A stretch of DNA of 64,000 bases, from assembly GCF_029931775.1 (NCBI RefSeq), contig NC_079321.1, positions 74,349,524 to 74,413,523 on the forward strand. Direction: 5' to 3'. Shown piece by piece: positions 34,801-42,600 of this stretch (position 1 is its first letter; each line of letters begins with the position of its first letter). Made by a program: the position numbers and the translations under genes. The notes under the pieces are model-generated. The model had not been told where the DNA came from and made no database searches. It saw nothing but the letters and a program-made list of their open reading frames with translations. Origin of the DNA: Euleptes europaea (Eukaryota > Chordata > Lepidosauria > Squamata > Sphaerodactylidae).

Positions 34801-37800
34801 AGATCTGTTGTGATTCTGGGAGAGCAGCTGCCACCATTGTTGTTGTGGAGGGGGAGCAGGTAGGAGGCTGGGAGCACCTCCGCCATTTCTGCTGCTGTGG
34901 GAGGGGGAGAGGAAGCAGCTGGGAAGCCCGGAGGGTGATGGGGGGCAGAAAGAGAGAGGAAGTTAGACGCATGGAAGAGAGAGAGAATAAGAAAAGGGGT
35001 GGCAGGAGGGAGAAAGATTGAGAGACTGAGAGAAGTAGGGGCAGCTGGGAGAAAGCAAAGGTGGGGGGAATGGGATAGCTGCTCCCACAAGTTTCTGGCG
35101 AGTCCCTAATTGTTTATTTATAACAGAGTGACTAAGGATAATGGTCAGTTATTAATACCACTTTACACATCCAATTTGGGGATGATATTTTATGTTTTTC
35201 TCAAAAGGGACCAATATAAAAATCAACACTATTTCAGTTTGCACAGATTTAGATTCTGGTGGTAAGCTCACAGCTATTCATATACTTCTTTCTACCCAAT
35301 GAGAAAAACAGTTAAAACTAAAACTGAAACCCATATTAGAAACGCATGAAACATTAATTAAAACACAGGGTAGGAAGGGAGGATCACTGAGGGAACACCG
35401 GACCAAAAAAAAATGTCTTCAACCACTGGCAGAAGATAGTGACAGAAGGGAAGAAAGTTCCATATCTTTGGCACCATGGTTGAAAAGGCCCTCTCTTGGA
35501 TTGCCACCCGCCTGATCTCAGAAAGTGAGGGAACCCAAGGCAGGGCCTGGGATGATGACTCTAGCAGTTGGGTAGGTTTATGTGGGAGTAGGCGGTCCTT
35601 CAGGTATGCTGGTCCCAAGCCATGTAGGGCTTTAAAGGTCAACACCATCACCTTGAGTTGGGCTTGGAAACAGACTGAGAGTCAGTGTAGTTGGGCCAAG
35701 ACTGGAGTGACACGGTCTCTACGACCCACCCCATCAGCATCCTGGCTGCATCATTATGTACCAGTTGGCGTTTCTGAGCATTTTTCAAGGGCTGCTCCAC
35801 CAAAACTGCACAGCAGTCATCTAATCTAGATGTTACCAGGGTATGCAGCACAGTGGCCAGAACTTTTCTATCCAGAAAAGGCCACAGACAGCTACCCAGT
35901 CAAAGCACTTCTGACCACAGCTGCCACCTGCTTAACCAGTAGTAGGCCCAGGTCCAGAAGCACTCCTAAGCTATGTACCTGTTCCTTCAGAACCACCTAG
36001 AACATGGGACATCTTAAATCCTGGGTCAGGCCTTTCACTCACCAATAGCTCTTCTGTCTTGTCAGGAATAAGTTTTGAGTTTATTAGCTCACATTTACCC
36101 CAAAACGTCCTCCAGGCTTCTTCAGGGGTTCAGAATTAAGTACCCAAAGGTCAAGAAAAAACAACATCCAAGGCCAAAAATTATACCATGTAAAGGTTGT
36201 ATCAGTACAAAATATGTATATATTTATTACAGGGTAAAATCAATAGCCTGCCAAACCAACATGTTCATGTAAACATACAACACAAATGGACATACAATCA
36301 CAGAATTAGACTTTGACCAAATGTCCTTCTTCAGTGGTCAAAACAAGATTTTTAGAAAGTCATGTACACTTGTAGTCTGGAACTCTGTTATGACCACTGA
36401 AGGCGGCCATTTGGCCAAAACGTGTTTGGTCAGAGTCTAATTCCGTGATTGTATGTCCATTTGTGTTGTATGTTTACATGAATATGTTGGTTTGGTAGGC
36501 TATTACAAGGCCTTATATATGTTACTGATTTTAGTCAGCAATAAATATATACATATTTTGTACTGATAATCTTTACATTGTATAATCTTTGGCCTTGAAT
36601 GTTTTTTTTCTTGACCTTTGGGTACTTAATTCTGTTGTTTTTACGGTTAAGGGCCCCCCCCCCCCTTGTAAGCATGTAAGACTTTTATACACCATCTAAT
36701 GAACACAAACAAGTTGAAAGTGGAGCTTGTCACCACAATGCTGTCCCCCATACATAAATGTATGTATAGTTTTTCCAGAATGATGCCTAGGGGTCATGGC
36801 AGATATTTACAAAGGGCTTTAAATTCAAGTATCTTCCCAGGTTAGAGAAAGAGTCCAGCTATCAAAATGCCTAACACAATTGACATAGGAGTTAAGATAT
36901 TTTAAAAATCTCTCAGACCATTTTTATTTCTTTCACAAATTCTGTACATTAACACACTCTCTGTAACACCAGACCAACCTCTTCTCGTCTATGTTTCTCC
37001 TCTTTAGTAATGTTATCAGCAGGAGCGATGTCACCAACAATGCACTCGGCCATATCATGAACCAGAGCTAGACGTATACATCTGGCATGAAGACAAGCAT
37101 TCAAGAATTAGACTCCATCTCTTATTTCTACATCAAAGTTTATCAAATCAAACTTCATTCACCTTATATTTTAAGCAACCTCTGCAATAATACCCTATAA
37201 TGATATATCTTTCATTATAACACCTGGTATTCTAGAAGGTTGAGCAAAAGTATAAAATCCTGTCCACATCAGTAAACTTTGAAGTTAAAACAACAAGCTG
37301 GATATTGGTCTCTAGGACTATACTGCCATCTGTTAAAATATGTCCCAGTATTCAAAATTCCACACATTAAATCGCATGTCAAACATTAAGAGCCCTTTAA
37401 AAATGACCACTTTAGAACTCCCTATTTAGCCAACATCACAAATTACAATCTTAGAGCATCCTTCACATCATTACACTTCCAAACCATGCCAACAGCTTTA
37501 TTGGCGGGGCGCTACTCTCAAACACCAAGGGATCAACGTGTCTGCATTTGTGGATCCTCAACTCTGGAGGACTTGCCTCATTACATCCTATTTTGCCCAT
37601 TGTATGCAGGCCCCAGGGCTAAATTTTTGGCAGAAATATCCGTTATCAATACACACTCGGATGCAGAGAAAATTATATTTCTGTTATCAGATATTGATGC
37701 ATATGCATCATATAGAGTCTCTTTGTTTGCTCTTGCAGCAAACAAACGTATCATATAGTCTCTTTGTTTGCTCTTGCAGCAAACAACGTATCAGAATAAG

Positions 37801-40800
37801 CAGCTACTTTTTTTTAATTGAAATGTTTTAGTTTATCCCATTATCTATTTAATATTTGACTTACTAATCTATTGTATTTGTATTTTATTTATGTTTTAGC
37901 AAATTGTGATGGCCAATGGCTATATACAATACAATTTTCATTCATTAGGAGCCCTTTGTGATCCAGCTTGATAACTCTTCCAGGGGATACTTCAATGAAG
38001 CCAACATCAATACAAACGTACAGTTCCAATTTCTCCACTACTTAGAGGGTTTGGAAAAATACAATTCTAATGGTTCAGTGTTGCACAGAAAGCTTGTGAG
38101 CAAGCCCCACTGAAATCAACTGCACAAGTTAGCTGTGCACAACTTAAGTTCCAAAGATTTCAACAGGACATAGGTGCAACTTTCTTTTCACAGAATTAAG
38201 GCCTTTATCTGCAACTCTGCATATCGATCAAGAGATACCTGCAATGACAGAAGTTTTTAGTATACTCACCTATCTTTATTAAGTGTTTTATCTTCAGTTA
38301 CCAAAGCCATGACTGCCATCCTGTACATATGATCTGAGACACTCTCTGGATTTGCTACTTTTCTATATACCCAGCCTGTCCGTGGTACTCTCTAATTGAA
38401 AACAGGTATTTATTTATATTTATTTATTCATTCGATTTCTATGCTGCCCTTTCCCAACAAGTCAGACTCAGGGCGGCTCACAACAATTCCAAAACAATTA
38501 AAAGCACATCAATTTAAAATTTAAAATCCACAATAACTCTTAAAAATTCCAAGGGCACCCTTAACCGTATAGCACTATAACAATAGTGGGAACCAATTCA
38601 GAGGGGAAGACTAAAGGAAAGAAAAACAATAGGTTACCCTCAGTAAGGGAAGGGGAATAAAATAGATAAGTAAATAATAAAGGGGAAAGGAGGAAGCGAG
38701 ACCAGCAAGATGGGAGACCATTGCAGTCCTCAACCATAGGCCTAGCGTAACATCTCAGTCTTACAGGCCCTGTGGAATTGCATCAGGTCTTGGGTCTCAC
38801 TCGGTAGAGCATTCCACCAGGCCGGGGTCAGGACTGAGAAGGCCCTGGCTCTGGCTGAGGGCAGCTGGATGCTTTTTTGGACCAGGGACCACCAGTAAGC
38901 CCTTTCCAGCTGAGTGCAACACTCTTTGGGGGGGGGTGTATTGGGAGAGGCAGTCCCACAGGTACGATGGTCCCAGACTGTTTAGGGCTTTAAAGGTCAG
39001 TACCAAAACCTTGAAACTGATCCAGTATTCAACCTGAAGCCGGTGAAGCTGGCAAAGCACTGGTTGTATATGTACTTTTCAAGGGATCCCCATAAGGACC
39101 AGTGCATTCTGGACCAGCTGAAGTTTCCGGAGCAGCCTCAAGGGAAGCCCTGCATAGAGCGAGTTACAGTAGTCTAACTTGAAGCAATACTGTCAAGAAT
39201 TTGCCAGTATTGGTTGCTATACACCTGACTGTAATGTCACACCTTACATTTAGAATGATCTGCATTTGCTGCTTAACGGTGTTGTTATTAAAAAAAAAAA
39301 ACACCTTTCACTCAGGTCACAAGAGGCATCTCCAACAACTAGAAATATAAACAATGTTCTGGGGTCTTCTGGAGGTACTTTGGCCACATAAGTACAAAAT
39401 AATTTCTTTTGTTGCTCTGGTCTGAAAAGGCTGGTTTCCCATATTGTCCAAGAATTCAGACAAGCATTAGTATGTAAATGTTAACAGTATGTAAATGTGA
39501 ATAGCAGGCGTGATGGGATTACAGTTGAATTACAGTTGATATTCAAACTAAAGTCAATGCATTTACCTGGGCTGAATAAAGACCTTGCATTCATGGCTCA
39601 TGACCAACGCGGATTTCTCCACACCCATCTCTCCCCTGGACATCACAGACTCTTCTGCATACCACACCTAATCCCATCATGCCTGCTATTCACGTTTACA
39701 TACTGTGAACATTGACATACGAATGCTTGTCTGAATTCACTCTCCTCTACTTAAAGACCGATGGATTCACATTCTAGCTGTATCTGAAGAAGTGAGCCGT
39801 GGCTCACGAAAGCTCCTACCCTGCCAGGAAATATTTTTGTCAGTCTTTAAGGTGCTACTGGACTCTTGCCCTTTTCTAATACTAAATACTAAATTCACTC
39901 TCCTCTACTTAAAGACAGATGGATTCACATTCTAGCTGTATCTGAAGAAGTGAGCTGTGGCTCACGAAAGCTCCTACCCTGCCAGGAAATATCTTTGTTA
40001 AGTCTTTCAGGTGCTGCTGGACTCTGGCCCTTTTCTACTACTGCAGACAGACTAACATGGCTACCCACTGTGAATTATCTTTTCTAATAGGTCCATAAAT
40101 TGCCATATAGCATATATTCAACAATATACCCTGCCAGAAAATATTCTGGTTAGTCTTTCAGGTGCTGCTGGACCCTTGCCCTTTTCTACTGCTGCAAACA
40201 GACTAACACGGCGACCCACTGTGAATTATCTTTATCTTTTCTATTAGGTCCATAAATTGGCATATAGCATATATTCAACAATATACCCTGCCAGGAAATA
40301 TCTTTGTTAGTCTTTTAGGTACTGCTGCCCTTTTCTACTGCTGCAGACAGACTAACACGGCTGCCCACTGTGAATTATCTATCTTTTCTATTAGGTCCAT
40401 AAATTACCATATAGCATAGATTCAACAATATACCCTGCCAGGAAATATTTTTGTTAGTCTTTCAGGTGCTCCTGGACCCTTGCCCTTTTCTACTGCTGCA
40501 GACAGACTAACACGGCTGCCCACTGCGGATTACCTATGAATGAAAGCCCTCCAAAATGTCCTATCTTTGACAGCCCTGCTCAGGTCTTGCAAACTGAAGG
40601 CCCTGGCTTCCTTTATTGAGTCAATCCATCTCTGGCGGGGCCTTCCTCTTTTCCTGCGGCCCTCACCTTCCCCCAGTGGATCTTCCATAGTCAGGGGAAG
40701 CCTACCTGCTGTCGCACTAGCATGACTTCTCCTCGCGTGACTGATATCTGGGGGTCCGGCGCTGACGGCCGCGCCTGCTCAGAAGCAGGCCCCACTGGCA

Positions 40801-41036
40801 CTCAGCGCCCCTCCTGCCTCAGCCCCTCCTCTTCCCCCCACCTCACCCCCCCCGGGGTCGCCTTTCGTCCCCCCTCAGAACAGCAGGGGAACACCCACCG
40901 CGGGCGAGGAAGGGCGACCCACAAGTGACCTCTATTCCGGAACAAGAGCGACTCCCCCCCACCCCCGAGCCCCGGTCCGCCCGGCGCCCACCTTCAGCTG
41001 CCCCACCAGCCTCACAAACGGCAACAACCCCGCCAT
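25797..41036 (-). CDS. HDDC2: HDDC2, HD-domain 5'-deoxynucleotidase, complete six-exon gene
   Basis: Coding exons on the minus strand: 41036-40992, 38391-38270, 37081-36979, 31605-31537, 30138-30000 and 25894-25797 (45+122+103+69+139+98 = 576 bp, 191 residues plus stop). Every junction has AG/GT and the phases join. The protein starts MAGLLPFVRLVGQLK and continues RVPRTGWVYRKVANPESVSD. HD-domain metal ligands are visible: His36 (SVSDH), His64-Asp65 (ALVHDMAE) and Asp130 (ELDQCEM). The family (YfbR-like) hydrolyses 5'-deoxynucleoside monophosphates to nucleosides, probably in the cytosol. The N-terminus is shorter than the mammalian one and the tail (after IVQLV) is divergent, both variable in the family. 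The start is chosen at the ATG in the CpG island directly upstream of the conserved LRLVGQLK-type segment. It converges with TPD52L1, whose stop lies about 2.5 kb away. Confidence 0.95.
26465..26679 (-). repeat. tRNA-derived SINE (family B)
   Basis: On the minus strand: box A-like TGGCTCTGTGGCAGAGC, box B-like GGTTTCAGTCCC, then the body ending CTGATTCAGTATAAGGCAGC. Confidence 0.8.
26787..26993 (-). repeat. 5S rRNA-derived SINE
   Basis: The minus strand reads CCAATCTTGTCAGATTTTG, AAGCAAAACAGGGTTGGC and GGCGACCAT...GGGTCAGCTGTG type sequence. Strongly diverged copy in an HDDC2 intron. Confidence 0.8.
27705..28645 (+). mobile_element. APE-type LINE (Vingi/I-like), C-terminal fragment, nested in CR1
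   Basis: Broken C-terminal region: a C.C.......H....C zinc-knuckle-like motif near 28020-28065 and the following ARFL-type tail, as in the larger copy at 44457-47515. It has a SINE in its tail and lies inside the CR1 at 27600-29215. Confidence 0.65.
28334..28631 (-). repeat. tRNA-derived SINE (family A), nested
   Basis: Full-length inverted copy: AGAGCCAGCGTGGTGTAGTG head on the minus strand, box B GGTTTGATTCCC, tail AAAAACCAACTCTTC. It sits in the tail of a LINE that itself sits in CR1. Confidence 0.88.
29220..29995. other. HDDC2 intron 5, no classified feature
   Basis: No coding signal. A small inverted pair (CCTGACCTGAAACAG near 29680 and CTGTTTCAGGTCAG near 29804) suggests a decayed DNA element. 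Confidence 0.4.
30000..30138 (-). CDS. HDDC2: HDDC2 exon 5 (last metal-binding Asp)
   Basis: 139 bp, EYEYQSSPEARFVKELDQCE followed by MILQAFEYEELENNPGRLQE and FYNSTA. Carries Asp130 of the HD site. Acceptor CCATTTAG, donor GTAAGC. Confidence 0.95.
30145..31036. other. HDDC2 intron 4, no classified feature
   Basis: AT-rich, with a short GT repeat near 30400-30416. Nothing recognised. Confidence 0.45.
31042..31463 (+). mobile_element. Solo LTR, 422 bp
   Basis: Fossil. Starts TGTCATA and ends CCTCACA, flanked on both sides by the 5-bp target duplication AGAAC (31037-31041 and 31464-31468). It has an AATAAA signal near 31382. No internal region is present, so it is a recombined LTR. Its 3' part (CTGAGCGAGTGA and following) is shared with the LTR at 33494-33937. 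The orientation assumes the signal order of an LTR. Confidence 0.75.
31537..31605 (-). CDS. HDDC2: HDDC2 exon 4
   Basis: 69 bp, 23 codons, DAMKHLTQLLSEDLKKEIYE then LWE, in phase 0 on both sides. Acceptor TTTTTCAG, donor GTAAGC. Confidence 0.93.
32040..32165 (-). mobile_element. Penelope-like remnant
   Basis: The minus strand reads CTGATGAAGAATTTGGAGAA, CTCAAAAGCTTGCATG and TTGGTTGGTCTTAATAAA, a Penelope-like end. It has an inverted partner at 32685-32775. Confidence 0.55.
32262..32412 (+). repeat. 5S rRNA-derived SINE, lacking much of its 5S head
   Basis: CCCTGACCTGGATAGCCC, then directly GGATGGGAGGCC and GGCAATGGCAAACCAC, ending in GTCGCCATATGTTGGCTGCG and an A-rich tail. The 5S core between is missing. 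Confidence 0.75.
32685..32775 (+). mobile_element. Penelope-like remnant
   Basis: CTGATAAAGAGTTCTGGCGA, CTCAAAAGCTTGCACAC and TTGGTTGGTCTTG; inverted relative to 32040-32165. Confidence 0.55.
32793..33098 (+). repeat. tRNA-derived SINE (family A), complete
   Basis: AGAGCCAGCGTGGTGTAGTG head with boxes A and B (GGTTTGATTCCC), a middle with GTGACCTTGGACCAGTTACA and CACCTCACAGGG resembling an L2 tail, and a 3' end CCAACTCTTCTTCT. This is the best copy in the window. Confidence 0.9.
33215..33435. repeat. Degenerate minisatellite-like repeat, about three units
   Basis: Units of about 65-75 bp, each with a GGCCT.CC start, a GCCCAGAGCA.GTC.GGG middle and a GGTCTGTGGGGG end, at about 33228, 33291 and 33363. 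A poly-G run precedes them and purine-rich sequence follows. Confidence 0.5.
33494..33937 (+). mobile_element. Solo LTR-like sequence related to the one at 31 kb
   Basis: Fossil. Begins TGTGAGG and ends CCTTACA, with AATAAA near 33860 and the shared CGTCTGAGCGAGTGATTT block near its end. It lies within a purine-rich repeat. No clear target duplication was found. The boundaries are inferred from the terminal inverted bases. Confidence 0.6.
34106..34310 (+). repeat. tRNA-derived SINE with L2-like tail (third subfamily)
   Basis: AAAGCCAGTGTGGCCTGGCA head, box B-like ATGTTCAAATCCCC, then CTAACCTACCTCATAGGG and GTAAGCTGCTTTGG near the end, a tail shape shared with L2. Confidence 0.75.
34420..34790. 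repeat. Two head-to-head copies of a short DNA-element-like repeat
   Basis: Plus copy at about 34420-34557 (GTTGCCAACTCCAGGTTGGG...GCAGCCATTTCCTCCAGGAG). Inverted copy at about 34566-34775, whose complement reads TTGGGAAATTCCTGGAGAT and ATAATGCCATAGAG. A common non-autonomous squamate repeat; family not named here. Confidence 0.6.
35040..35335. other. HDDC2 intron 3, no recognised feature
   Basis: Purine-rich at the left edge, then AT-rich unique-looking sequence. Confidence 0.4.
35340..36060 (-). mobile_element. L2 LINE, reverse transcriptase C-terminal region
   Basis: The minus strand encodes degenerate L2 sequence: LHTLVTSRLDDCCAVL, QLVHNDAARML and LTFKALHGLGPAYLKDRLLP, in the order and spacing of L2 ORF2. 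Interrupted by stops, so old. Confidence 0.82.
36131..36634. repeat. Long inverted repeat (Penelope-derived), arms about 215 and 250 bp
   Basis: Left arm 36131-36345 and right arm 36385-36634 are reverse complements over their length with modest divergence and one extra block of about 30 bp in the right arm. A 39-bp spacer separates them. Both carry CACTGAAG...CCATTTGG-type hairpins like Penelope-like element ends. A further Penelope-like end (GAAGAAGCCTGGAGGACG, minus strand) abuts at 36095-36125. Confidence 0.78.
36979..37081 (-). CDS. HDDC2: HDDC2 exon 3 (HD doublet)
   Basis: 103 bp, CIRLALVHDMAECIVGDIAP followed by ADNITKEEKHRREE. Contains the catalytic His64-Asp65 pair and the following GDI.P loop. 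The donor is GTTGGT, weaker than consensus; the acceptor is TTCATGCCAG. Confidence 0.95.
37395..37950 (+). mobile_element. APE-type LINE (Vingi/I-like), C-terminal fragment
   Basis: PTALLAGRYSQTPRDQRVCI continues C-x-C-(x)-H-(x4)-C, as in the larger copies in the window, then a tail ending in short ATTC repeats near 37950. A tandem duplication of about 35 bp (TCATATAGTCTCTTTG...GCAAACAA) occurs near 37710-37790. Confidence 0.7.
37960..38265. other. HDDC2 intron 2, no recognised feature
   Basis: Unique-looking AT-rich sequence up to exon 2. Confidence 0.45.
38270..38391 (-). CDS. HDDC2: HDDC2 exon 2 (first HD histidine)
   Basis: 122 bp, RVPRTGWVYRKVANPESVSD followed by HMYRMAVMALVTEDKTLNKD. 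Acceptor CAATTAG, donor GTGAGT. Carries His36 of the HD metal site. It ends in phase 2 (AG), and the next exon supplies the A of Arg56. Confidence 0.95.
38406..39185 (-). mobile_element. L2 LINE 3' region
   Basis: The minus strand encodes LHRLQVEYWISFKVLVLTFK and ALNSLGPSYLWDCLS, the L2 RT C-terminus, followed by a 3' UTR with an A/T-rich end near 38406-38430 (TTTATTTATATTTATTTATT on the plus strand). Confidence 0.82.
39452..39738 (+). repeat. Penelope-associated inverted repeat block, copy 1
   Basis: Arms GAATTCAGACAAGCATT...CGTGATGGGATTA (39452-39521) and its complement (39669-39738) flank about 147 bp. The same unit recurs at 41806-42042 on the other side of the HDDC2 promoter, followed both times by the CTGAAGAAGTGAGC end. 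Confidence 0.75.
39780..40525 (+). mobile_element. Penelope-like element ends arranged in tandem
   Basis: Two hammerhead-like CTGAAGA...CTCACGAAAG ends (39784 and 39942) lead into about three and a half tandem units of 147-157 bp. Each contains CCCTGCCAGGAAATAT, TTGTTAGTCTTTCAGGTGC and CAGACAGACTAACACGGC, starting near 39979, 40131, 40288 and 40435. These are the usual 3' ends of reptilian Penelope-like elements. Confidence 0.72.
40529..40720 (-). mobile_element. RTE-BovB LINE 3' fragment
   Basis: The minus strand has the BovB C-terminal coding signature (EGRRKRGRPRQRWID, then KEARAFSLQDLSRAVKD and a RTFWRAF-type stretch). It abuts the CpG island. Confidence 0.8.
40992..41036 (-). CDS. HDDC2: HDDC2 exon 1 (start codon)
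   Basis: Fifteen codons, MAGLLPFVRLVGQLK, with donor GTGGGC. The ATG (41034-41036) has an AAAC-ATGG context and lies inside the CpG island. The FVRLVGQLK motif matches the N-terminus of the family. Confidence 0.92.
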
Positions 41037-41092
41037 GTTTCCCCACTGTCGCCTCACGAGGCAGGCCGCGCTCAGCCTCCCCGGCTGCGAGA

Positions 41093-41150
41093 GGAAGCAG
41101 AAGTGGCGTCAGCGCCGCGCCGGCGCGGCGCTGACGCCACTTCCGCTTCC
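41093..41150. repeat. 58-bp palindrome with no spacer in the HDDC2 promoter
   Basis: The two 29-bp arms (41093-41121 and 41122-41150) are reverse complements with one mismatch and meet directly at CGCGCC|GGCGCG. With small mismatches the arms extend to 41081 and 41160. After an 8-bp offset, weaker symmetry runs to roughly 41050 and 41195. Because of it, frames on opposite strands share the peptide WRQRRAGAALTPL. Confidence 0.85.
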
Positions 41151-41394
41151 TCCCGCAGCCTCGCGGCCGGGGAGGAGGGGCTGGGCCGCGCGGCCTGGTA
41201 AACAAATCGACCCGCAGCGCGCCTCAGAGGTACGGCGGCCCTGGGGGGGGGGGGTCCTCAGGGCTAAAGACGTCGGCGAGCGGCCGAGAGAGTCCCGAGA
41301 GGACTGGGGCTGGCCCCAGGCCGCCCCGCAAGGCCTCATGGAGGAGGAGTGGAGGACGGGGCCCTGCTCTCCGGGCTCGAGCGTCGTGAAAGCG

Positions 41395-41805
41395 GGACAG
41401 TGGAGAAAGCTGATAGGAAGAAAACAGATTCCTTTGAGATGGGGTGTTGGAGGAGAGGGTCGCGGATTCCGTGGACGGCCAAAAAAACAAATCAGTGGGT
41501 TCTAGATCAAATCAAGCCTGAACTGACCCTAGAAGCTAAAATGACTAAACTGAGGCTGTCGTATTTTGGTCACGCCGTGAGACGACAAGGGTCGCTGGAA
41601 AAGACAGTCATGCTAGGAAAAGTGGAGGGCAGCAGGAAAAGAGGAAGACCCAACAAGAGATGGACTGACTCAATAAAGGAAGCCACAGCCTTCAGTTTGC
41701 AAGATCTGAGCAGGGCTGTCAAAGATAGGACATTTTGGAGGACTTTCATTCGTAGGGTCGCCATGAGTCGGAAGCGACTTGACGGCACTTAACACGCACA
41801 CACAT
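41395..41805 (+). mobile_element. RTE-BovB LINE 3' end
   Basis: DRKKTDSFEMGCWRRGSRIP, WTAKKTNQWVLDQIKPELTL, RLSYFGHAVRRQGSLEKTVM and GSRKRGRPNKRWTDSIKEAT, ending RKRLDGT and a CA-rich tail. Diagnostic of BovB. The frame is open for about 130 codons, so fairly recent. It starts directly at the right edge of the HDDC2 CpG island. Confidence 0.9.
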
Positions 41806-42165
41806 GTAAATGTGAATAGCAGGCGTGATGGGATTACAGTTGATATTCAAACTAAAGTCAGTGCATTTACCTGGGCTGAATAAAGACCTTGCATTCATGG
41901 CTCATTACCAATGCTGATTTCTCCACACCCATCTCTCCCCTGGACATCACAGACTCTTCTGCATACCACACCTAATCCCATCACGCCTGCTATTCACGTT
42001 TACATACTGTTAACATTTACATACGAATGCTTGTCTGAATTCACTCTCCTCTAAGACAGAGGGATTCACATTCTAGCTGGATCTGAAGAAGTGAGCTGTG
42101 GCTCACGAAAGCTATCCTGCCAGGAAATATTTTTGTTAGTCTTTCAGGTGCTGCTGGACTGATTG
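41806..42165 (+). mobile_element. Penelope-associated block, copy 2
   Basis: Same unit as 39480-39890: left arm shortened, the GGGCTGAATAAAGACCTTGC middle, right arm to 42042, then the hammerhead-like CTGAAGA (42083-42089) ... CTCACGAAAG end and TTGTTAGTCTTTCAGGTGC. Confidence 0.72.
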
Positions 42166-42600
42166 TATTACAGACAGAAAGGCAACTCAGTACAGTTGCA
42201 GTTGCATCCAGTTTCTCCTATCCTTGTTTATCGTTCACTCTGACACTCCATGGCTCTTAGCCCAGTGACCCAGTGCACAGAGCAGGCTTGTAGCTAGGCA
42301 GAAATTCCTTCCCTGGCAGTCTGGAAGCCAATTATTACCGGGAGATCTCTGGGGTACTGTCACAGCAGCTCCTAACCACTACTTATCAGTTTGCAATGAA
42401 GACCCATAATTTTAGTTTCTTTGGCTTACTGTATAAATTCAGAGTAGACTCTCTTTGAGCTAATTTGAAAAACTGGTATATAATTATTTAAAATAAATGT
42501 CAAATGATTGAACTTGTAGTTAGGAATGTGAGGAACTTGCAAAAAAGAGATGAAATACACTGAAAGGAATCTGCATTTTGCAGCTTTGCTTATAATTCAG
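42166..42600. other. Upstream of HDDC2, no recognised feature
   Basis: Unique-looking sequence without an identified exon or repeat. Confidence 0.45.

Larger units (their letters stand above)
40720..41395 (-). promoter_or_regulatory. HDDC2: CpG island and promoter region of HDDC2
   Basis: Abrupt GC- and CpG-rich block in otherwise AT-rich surroundings, overlapping the HDDC2 start codon. It carries no TATA box near the ATG. It contains GCGTCAGCG/CGCTGACGC motifs and an ETS-type GCGGAAGTGG site (minus strand, around 41137-41147), typical of housekeeping promoters. A near-perfect palindrome lies at 41093-41150. It is bounded by BovB fragments on both sides (to 40720 and from about 41395). Transcription start is not determinable here. 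Confidence 0.75.

Noticed and set aside
39780-40525. CRISPR-like array of regularly spaced repeats
   Set aside because: The units of about 150 bp are tandem Penelope ends in a vertebrate genome, without unique spacers.
41035-41505. 156-codon plus-strand frame starting in the HDDC2 CpG island
   Set aside because: It arises from GC-rich sequence, the palindrome and the adjoining BovB fragment. Part repeats the antisense frame because of the inverted duplication. No domain is visible.
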